NCBI GenBank assembly: GCA_015066205.1
Contig: SVOV01000024.1
Span: forward strand, 1 to 35,476
Length of the DNA: 35,476 bases
Source: Oscillospiraceae bacterium
Lineage (GTDB): Bacteria > Bacillota > Clostridia > Oscillospirales > Acutalibacteraceae
Reading direction: 5' to 3'
The notes under the pieces are model-generated. The model made no database searches and was not told the DNA's origin. It was given only the letters and a program-made list of their open reading frames with translations. Position numbers and translations under genes: made by a program. Positions 31,287 to 35,476 of this stretch are shown piece after piece (the first letter of the stretch is position 1; the number at the start of each line of letters is the position of its first letter).

Positions 31287-31378
31287 GGAGAGTTGTCCGA
31301 GTTGGCCGAAGGAGCACGATTGGAAATCGTGTATACGTCATAAGCGTATCAAGGGTTCGAATCCCTTACTCTCCGCCA
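31287..31378 (+). tRNA. tRNA-Ser (GGA)
   Basis: A 92-base class II tRNA. The acceptor stem GGAGAGT pairs with ACTCTCC, the discriminator is G and CCA is encoded. The anticodon arm is CACGATTGGAAATCGTG, with anticodon GGA reading UCC/UCU. A long variable arm (ATACGTCATAAGCGTAT) follows, then the T-arm GGGTTCGAATCCC. It has its own promoter and a strong terminator hairpin two bases after the CCA. Confidence 0.97.
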
Positions 31379-31379
31379 T

Positions 31380-31422
31380 GTAAAAAACCTCTTTTGTCTA
31401 CCGGACAAAAGAGGTTTTTTAC
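31380..31422 (+). terminator. Terminator of tRNA-Ser, first copy of a repeated hairpin
   Basis: A perfect 19-bp stem (31380-31398 with 31404-31422, core CCTCTTTTGTC / GACAAAAGAGG) around the loop TACCG, flanked by six A and six T. Its right arm is repeated exactly (17 bases) at 32154-32170. Confidence 0.88.
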
Positions 31423-31423
31423 A

Positions 31424-31590
31424 ATGATATCCGTTCCCTTCGGTCACGGATGATATACCCTACGGGTATGATATCTGCTTCGCAGATGATATACGCTTCG
31501 CGTATGAAGGAACGGATATTATATCATGCTTGCGTAGCAAGTATATCATACGGCAACGCCGTATATCATATCGCGTAAGCGATATATCAT
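31424..31590. repeat. Array of seven small hairpins between ATGATAT / ATATCAT units
   Basis: Four ATGATAT units (31424, 31450, 31468, 31486) are followed by four inverted ATATCAT units (31521, 31543, 31563, 31584). Between them lie hairpins with different but self-complementary stems: ATCCGT/ACGGAT, ATACCC/GGGTAT, ATCTGC/GCAGAT, ATACGC/GCGTAT, CTTGC/GCAAG, ATACGGC/GCCGTAT and ATATCGC/GCGATAT. Loops are mostly 3-4 bases. An 11-bp outer stem (ATATCCGTTCC 31427-31437 with GGAACGGATAT 31509-31519) can enclose the first half. No coding potential. I recall similar arrays in other gut Clostridia, but know of no assigned function. Confidence 0.75.
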
Positions 31591-31604
31591 TGAAAATTGA
31601 AGCA

Positions 31605-31640
31605 GTAATCGTTGAAAGATTACAAAACTTATGATATTAT
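31605..31640 (+). promoter_or_regulatory. Promoter with operator-like inverted repeat for the DUF2019-like gene
   Basis: -35 TTGAAA at 31612-31617, a 17-base spacer and -10 TATTAT at 31635-31640 with TGA ahead (extended -10). The inverted repeat GTAATC (31605-31610) / GATTAC (31618-31623) brackets the -35 exactly, as an operator would. Confidence 0.6.
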
Positions 31641-31660
31641 GTAGTCAAGGTGGTGTTTGT

Positions 31661-32032
31661 ATGAATTTAGTTCAAGAGTATCTTTCGTTAGCTACTAAAG
31701 TTGTTTCGTTTGAAGCATATGAAAACAAGAAAGCGGTCAATGCATACAATCGCCAAGTAACACGGATGCGCAAAATTGCAATCGAAATTGAACAAAGCTT
31801 TCCGGATCTAAAAGACGAGTTTTGCAAATTGCTTTGTCACGAAAATCGGAAGATTTGCCTCTGGGCTGCACACCACATTTTGGAGGTTATGAACTATGAC
31901 CAAATCTCAAGAAAAACAGCATTGCAAGAAATTCGTTATCATGCAATGACAGATAAAAGCGCGAACGGATTAGGAAACGAAATGTGGTTAGAAGATTGGT
32001 ACAAGAAGCACCCAATGGACAGGTCGCTTTAA
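31661..32032 (+). CDS. DUF2019-like helical protein, probably acquired
   Basis: A 123-residue soluble helical protein. The pattern LVQEYLSLATKV...NRQVTRMRKIAIEIE, then LLCHENRKICLWAAHHILEV and a final MWLEDWYKKHP, resembles DUF2019, a small HEAT-like family, as I recall it; the function of that family is unknown to me. The ATG at 31661 has AAGGTGG 7 bases upstream. Base usage differs from its neighbours: all five Gln codons are CAA and five of seven Arg codons are CGN, while dusB next door uses CAG for all six Gln and AGA for ten of eleven Arg. That and its position between two related terminators suggest transfer from elsewhere. Confidence 0.6.
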   Translation: MNLVQEYLSLATKVVSFEAYENKKAVNAYNRQVTRMRKIAIEIEQSFPDLKDEFCKLLCHENRKICLWAAHHILEVMNYDQISRKTALQEIRYHAMTDKSANGLGNEMWLEDWYKKHPMDRSL

Positions 32033-32109
32033 TTGCACCCTCTGACTTAAAAAGGCACCCCTAAATCCAATTTGCACCCCCTGACCTCAAAAGGGGGTGC
32101 ATTTGTATT
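32033..32109 (+). terminator. Terminator with a partial tandem repeat after the DUF2019-like gene
   Basis: TGCACCCCC at 32073-32081 and GGGGGTGCA at 32093-32101 form a 9-bp GC-rich stem followed by TTTGTATT. Just before it, from 32033, lies a degenerate tandem copy of the same left half (TTGCACCCTCTGACTTAAAA against TTGCACCCCCTGACCTCAAA) that lacks the matching right arm. Confidence 0.65.
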
Positions 32110-32130
32110 AAAATTAGGATCAGACTTCAT

Positions 32131-32173
32131 ATAAAAAACCACTTTCGTATGCAGACAAAAGAGGTTTTTTTAT
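32131..32173 (+). repeat. Second, imperfect copy of the tRNA-Ser terminator hairpin
   Basis: Same layout and length as 31380-31422. The right arm GACAAAAGAGGTTTTTT at 32154-32170 is identical over 17 bases, while the left arm (AAAAAACCACTTTCGT) carries mismatches. It can still fold and terminate. The two copies bracket the hairpin array and the DUF2019-like gene. Confidence 0.65.
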
Positions 32174-32201
32174 GCTATTCATTTCTGAAAAACGGATATT
32201 C

Positions 32202-32230
32202 TTGTAAATTATATCGTTATATGGTATATT
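32202..32230 (+). promoter_or_regulatory. Sigma-A promoter for the following membrane protein gene
   Basis: -35 TTGTAA at 32202-32207, a 17-base spacer and -10 TATATT at 32225-32230 with TGG ahead (extended -10), about 22 bases before the chosen ATG. Confidence 0.6.
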
Positions 32231-32252
32231 GTATTTAAGGAAGGTGAATGAG

Positions 32253-32726
32253 ATGAGGTTTAATACTCACAACAGAACACCGAAAATCAAAACTAAGAAG
32301 TCTGTTACGATTATGCTTACCATCGGTTTTGGTTTCATGATTTCTATTTTAATTTTTCTTGCTATCGTATTTTCCTTGTATATAAACAGCGTAATGCCTG
32401 CAGTTTTGATACTTATTCCTTTATTAGTGCTTGCAGCGTTAATTGCGATTCCCCAAAAGGATATGGAAAGAGCTTTTATTGAAATTATTGACGATACGGT
32501 TATTGCAGAAGATTACTACCTTGGTATCAGAATAAAAAAGACATTTTTACTTCGTGATATTGCCGAAGCAGAAGTTTTAATTGGTTATTCAATACGAGTG
32601 CGCGGTTATCGTTACAGTAATGCAGGATGTTCTTACATTGTTTTCAGAGATAAAAGCGGTAAGTATATGTTCAAGGTTATATGTGTGCCGGAGACTAAGG
32701 TTTTTTTTGAAAATTATCTAAAATAA
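32253..32726 (+). CDS. Hypothetical membrane protein with a PH-like tail
   Basis: An unrecognised 157-residue protein. It has a basic N terminus (MRFNTHNRTPKIKTKKS), two adjacent membrane segments (about 20-43 and 47-66), and a ~90-residue cytoplasmic-looking beta-rich part (RAFIEIIDDTVIAEDYYLGIRIKKTFLLRDIAEAEVLI...YIVFRDKSGKYMFKVI). That arrangement of two helices plus a small beta domain recalls bacterial PH-domain membrane proteins (YcxB/YdbS type), but this is a fold-level guess. AAGGAAGGTG lies 6 bases before the ATG. It has its own promoter, and another membrane-anchored unknown follows 93 bases later. Confidence 0.6.
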   Translation: MRFNTHNRTPKIKTKKSVTIMLTIGFGFMISILIFLAIVFSLYINSVMPAVLILIPLLVLAALIAIPQKDMERAFIEIIDDTVIAEDYYLGIRIKKTFLLRDIAEAEVLIGYSIRVRGYRYSNAGCSYIVFRDKSGKYMFKVICVPETKVFFENYLK

Positions 32727-32819
32727 TTGCTGGTATTTACACCTACACATTAAACCTGATTTACAACATCTTTTGCGTGAAGTTGAAAGATTTATTATGA
32801 CTATATAGGAGTGAATTAA

Positions 32820-33686
32820 ATGAAAAAGAGAATAGGGTTAATTGTTATAATTGCTGTTATTATTTCCGTTGGAATTTATTTTCATATTATAAAAGAAAAT
32901 CCTTTTCCTTATACAGGTGAATATAAAGAGCTTTATACTGCTGCCGTCTACAGCATTCCTGATTCTGAAGGCTATATGTTTCACGGAGAGGCTGCTTATG
33001 ATTCTGATATCTACATATGGGAACAGGATGAATACGGAAGAACACTTTTTTCCTATTGCGAGGATTATGAGAATGAGGTTTTTGCTTTAATCATTTGTCA
33101 ATCATATGATGAAAAGAATGTTATGTTTTATCCTGATGCAAATTATGTTTTAACTAAAGTTGATTCAAGGTATGCTTATGAAAATGTAGACGAGGATCAT
33201 TTAATGAGAATGACTGAGGAGCTTTATCTTAATCATAAGGATGACTTAAAAACTGTCAATGACTGGAACAAGCCGATAGACAAAACCAAATGTGTATCTT
33301 ATTCTATAACTGATCATAAGACTTTCCCTAAAAACACATATTCTCTCAGTGTGAAAAAATGTAATGAAATATTAAAAGTCCATTCAGACACTTTGTATCT
33401 TTCAAAGCCTGAATCGGCACCACACAGATATCACAACATTCTGCAAACAGACAAAAACGGCTTGGTATTACATGAAATCTACGGCGTGCATGCAGACTCT
33501 AAATATTATATCAAGCTGTTCGTTATAACAGATAAAAACGGAAACTATAATAAGGAACACGGAATACATATTGTAGTTTCTTCTCATGATTCTAATCGTA
33601 TTTCCGATATTTATAATGTTGATGATATAACCGAGTTCAAGAAAAAGAACGGTTGGGAATATAATTTTTCAGAAATAACGGAATAA
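32820..33686 (+). CDS. Membrane-anchored hypothetical protein
   Basis: An unrecognised 288-residue protein. An N-terminal membrane segment or uncleaved signal (KRIGLIVIIAVIISVGIYFHII) leads to a large extracytoplasmic part rich in Tyr, Asp and Glu. It has no lipobox and no obvious catalytic motif; short stretches such as EQDEYGRTLFSYCEDYENEVFALIICQ look like paired beta strands. AGGAGTG lies 7 bases before the ATG. It lies between another membrane unknown and a glycerophosphodiesterase gene on the same strand, with no strong terminator in between that I can see. Confidence 0.6.
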   Translation: MKKRIGLIVIIAVIISVGIYFHIIKENPFPYTGEYKELYTAAVYSIPDSEGYMFHGEAAYDSDIYIWEQDEYGRTLFSYCEDYENEVFALIICQSYDEKNVMFYPDANYVLTKVDSRYAYENVDEDHLMRMTEELYLNHKDDLKTVNDWNKPIDKTKCVSYSITDHKTFPKNTYSLSVKKCNEILKVHSDTLYLSKPESAPHRYHNILQTDKNGLVLHEIYGVHADSKYYIKLFVITDKNGNYNKEHGIHIVVSSHDSNRISDIYNVDDITEFKKKNGWEYNFSEITE

Positions 33687-33782
33687 AGTTTTTCTTGTTC
33701 TTTTTAAGGTTTTATGTTAATGTAATAATATCAAAATTATCGCACAGAAATTTTCTGTCGATGAATAATAAAGAGGTGCTTT

Positions 33783-34502
33783 ATGAATACTATAAAATTT
33801 GACTCAAGGAATACAAAGGTTGTAGCTCACAGAGGGCTCAGTGGAATTGAAAAAGAGAATACAAACGCAGCTTTTATTGCTGCAGGTAACAGAAGCTATT
33901 TCGGTATAGAAACAGATGTTCACAGAACTCTTGACGGAAAATTTGTATGCTTCCATGATGATACAACCGGCAGGGTCGCAATAGACAATATGGTAATTGA
34001 AGAAACAACTTTTGACACCTTAAGAAAGCTTCTTCTTACTGACAGAGACGGCGTTAAAGGCAGAGAGGATCTTAAAATTCCTACTCTTAAAGAATATATA
34101 GCAACCTGTAAGCGTTATGAAAAAATAGCAGTGCTTGAGCTTAAAAATGAATTTGAAAAAGATGACATTGTAAAAATCTGTGATGAAATAAATGAACTTG
34201 AGTATCTCGATAATGTAATCTTTATTTCTTTTGCCTTTGATAATCTTGTTAAGCTTCGTGAAATATATCCCTGTCAGAAGGTTCAGTTTCTTATCAATGA
34301 ATACTCAGACGAATTGGTTGAAAAGTTAAAAGAGCATAAGTTTGATCTTGATATTTATTATAAGTCATTGACCGAGGACAGAATCAAAACTCTTCACGAT
34401 AACGGTATTGAGGTCAACTGCTGGACTTGTGATGAAAAGGAATCAGGCGAGGCTCTTGCTTCCTGGGGTATTAATTATATAACATCGAATATTCTTGAAT
34501 AA
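33783..34502 (+). CDS. Glycerophosphodiester phosphodiesterase
   Basis: Hydrolyses glycerophosphodiesters to glycerol 3-phosphate and an alcohol. The 239-residue protein has the GDPD catalytic set: H16-R17 in VVAHRGLSGIEKENT, E43 and D45 in GIETDVHRTLDG and H58 in FVCFHDDTTGR. IPTLKEYI, LELKNE and the C-terminal VNCWTCDEKESGEALASWGINYITSN complete the TIM barrel. There is no signal peptide, so it is cytosolic and probably recycles phospholipid headgroup diesters. GAGGTG lies 5 bases before the ATG. A strong terminator follows. Confidence 0.93.
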   Translation: MNTIKFDSRNTKVVAHRGLSGIEKENTNAAFIAAGNRSYFGIETDVHRTLDGKFVCFHDDTTGRVAIDNMVIEETTFDTLRKLLLTDRDGVKGREDLKIPTLKEYIATCKRYEKIAVLELKNEFEKDDIVKICDEINELEYLDNVIFISFAFDNLVKLREIYPCQKVQFLINEYSDELVEKLKEHKFDLDIYYKSLTEDRIKTLHDNGIEVNCWTCDEKESGEALASWGINYITSNILE

Positions 34503-34513
34503 CAAATAAAAAT

Positions 34514-34543
34514 CGGAACTGCTTTCGCAGTTCCGTATTTTTT
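34514..34543. terminator. Bidirectional terminator between GDPD and P-ATPase genes
   Basis: CGGAACTGC-TTTC-GCAGTTCCG (9 bp, tetraloop) is followed by TATTTTTTT on the plus strand and by ATTTTTATTTG on the minus strand. It separates convergent genes. Confidence 0.88.
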
Positions 34544-35476
34544 TATGCCTTGTTCTTGGAAGCTAATCTCTGAACAGCCTTTACAATTTCAACTATCGGA
34601 ATGATAAGAACTGAAAGTCCGAGAGAAATGAGATATGCCTTAAGATCAAGATGTGCAAAACCGAAAAGATTTGAAAGGAAATCAATTTCAACAACAGCAG
34701 TTGTAAGAAGGAATGAGCCTATCATTGCACCGTAGAGAGCCATATTGTGATGTCCCTTGAAGAGCATTGCAACGGCGGAACCTCTCTGTGAACGCATATT
34801 GAAGGAATGGAAGATCTCACACATAGCCATAGTGAAGAATGCCATTGTCATACCTTCGGAGCTGTTGGGAATATTTGTAAATACAAGGTGGCCAGTTTCG
34901 AGGAATTCACCGATATAGAAAGCAATAACAGTAAGAACGCTTACAAGAATTCCCTGATATGCACAGTCAAAACCGAGACCGCCTGCAAAAATACCGTCTG
35001 TCTTGCTTCTGGGTTTTCTTCTCATAATATTTGCTTCAGGCTTTTCAAGGCCGAGAGCAAGAGCTGGAATACTGTCAGTTACAAGGTTGATGAAAAGGAG
35101 GTGGGGTGCTTCAAGAATTGTGAAGCCCATAATTGTAGCAAAGAAAATTGAAATAACCTCAGACAGGTTAGAACCAAGCAGGAACTGAATTGCCTTACGG
35201 ATATTATCATAAATTCTTCTGCCCTCACCTACTGCTGAAACGATAGTTGCAAAGTTATCATCAGTAAGAACCATATCTGCAACATTCTTTGTAACATCAG
35301 TGCCGGTAATACCCATTCCGACACCGATGTCGGCATTTTTAATAGAAGGTGCGTCATTAACACCGTCACCTGTCATAGCAGTTACATAACCCTTGTTCTT
35401 CCAAGCATTAACGATTCTTGTTTTGTGTTCGGGCTGAACACGGGCATAAACGAATACATTTTCAACGATCTTTTCA
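34543..35476 (-). CDS. Calcium-type P-type ATPase, C-terminal part
   Basis: The visible 310 residues are the C-terminal third of a type II (SERCA/PMCA-like) cation pump; the gene runs off the right edge of the window. The reading frame stays open to the edge, so the ATG at 35376 is internal. Visible parts are ARVQPEHKTRIVNAWKN, the hinge motif AMTGDGVNDAPSIKNADIGVGMG, then the M5-M10 membrane bundle with GSNLSEVISIFFATI (M5) and NLVTDSIPALALGLE (M6), whose N and D are calcium-site residues in this family, plus MRRKPRSK before M7. It ends in a basic tail (KAVQRLASKNKA). Ca2+ export is the likely job; Mn2+ or a related ion is possible. Confidence 0.9.
   Translation of the reverse strand, partial: EKIVENVFVYARVQPEHKTRIVNAWKNKGYVTAMTGDGVNDAPSIKNADIGVGMGITGTDVTKNVADMVLTDDNFATIVSAVGEGRRIYDNIRKAIQFLLGSNLSEVISIFFATIMGFTILEAPHLLFINLVTDSIPALALGLEKPEANIMRRKPRSKTDGIFAGGLGFDCAYQGILVSVLTVIAFYIGEFLETGHLVFTNIPNSSEGMTMAFFTMAMCEIFHSFNMRSQRGSAVAMLFKGHHNMALYGAMIGSFLLTTAVVEIDFLSNLFGFAHLDLKAYLISLGLSVLIIPIVEIVKAVQRLASKNKA

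Noticed and set aside
31287-31378. tRNA-Ser as an integration (att) site for a genomic island
   Set aside because: I looked downstream for a second copy of the tRNA 3' end (GGGTTCGAATCCC or ACTCTCCGCCA) and found none within the window, and no integrase is adjacent; the recombinase gene is about 14 kb away.
31424-31590. CRISPR array
   Set aside because: The repeated unit is only 7 bases, it reverses orientation half way, and the spacers are themselves palindromes of uneven length. No cas genes are in the window.
35376-35376. Start of a short, truncated P-ATPase gene
   Set aside because: The frame continues upstream to the window edge with P-ATPase sequence (ARVQPEHKTRIVNAWKN), so this ATG is inside a full gene cut by the window.

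Overview
The window looks like chromosome of a low-GC, spore-forming Clostridia species, most like the gut Ruminococcus/Oscillospiraceae group. This is inferred from gene content: an intact sigK, spoIIM-like and cwlD genes, GTP-type PEP carboxykinase, archaeal/fungal-type Asd, a B12-binding radical SAM protein of the DUF4080 kind, cellulase-like GH5 and GH31 glycosidases, and the yajC-tgt-queA order. Genes lie on both strands in short operons, with sigma-A promoters (17-18 base spacers, often extended -10) and strong hairpin terminators. Several genes start at TTG behind a GGTGAT-type ribosome site.

Region by region: (1) 1-3800: the 5' part of a tRNA-Lys gene behind secG, the lactaldehyde reductase fucO, a small DUF6514-like gene divergent from a secreted GH5 glycosidase across a palindrome-rich gap, and a helical ferritin-like protein. 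(2) 3831-8076: ackA followed by a radical SAM gene reached only through the ackA terminator, then divergent tmcAL. (3) 8079-11220: sigK and an intracellular GH31 alpha-glycosidase with its own promoter. (4) 11286-17264: plus-strand run of a secreted serine hydrolase, an ECF-S-like membrane protein, cwlD, radA, an unlisted 33-residue membrane peptide and a tyrosine recombinase. (5) 17264-21092: minus-strand spoIIM-like gene, TIGR04086 membrane protein, yajC, tgt, queA. (6) 21214-23332: asd-dapA, the entry to lysine/diaminopimelate synthesis. (7) 23336-23641: a gene-free, heavily folded, MITE-like element. (8) 23655-30149: a small membrane-anchored protein, pckG, and polA-rimI-tsaD. (9) 30253-31378: dusB and tRNA-Ser(GGA). 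(10) 31380-32173: an accessory-looking module made of an array of hairpins, a codon-atypical DUF2019-like gene, and two related copies of a terminator hairpin at its two ends. (11) 32202-35476: two unknown membrane-anchored proteins, a glycerophosphodiester phosphodiesterase and the C-terminal part of a calcium-type P-ATPase cut by the window edge.

Most of the window is housekeeping: tRNA modification (tgt, queA, tmcAL, tsaD, dusB), protein export (secG, yajC), DNA replication/repair (polA, radA), sporulation and central carbon flow (ackA, pckG, fucO). I see no CRISPR array and no recognisable defence operon. The least explained parts are the hairpin array with its cargo gene (31380-32173), the folded element after dapA, the 33-residue peptide after radA, and the operator-like palindromes at 1943-2001.
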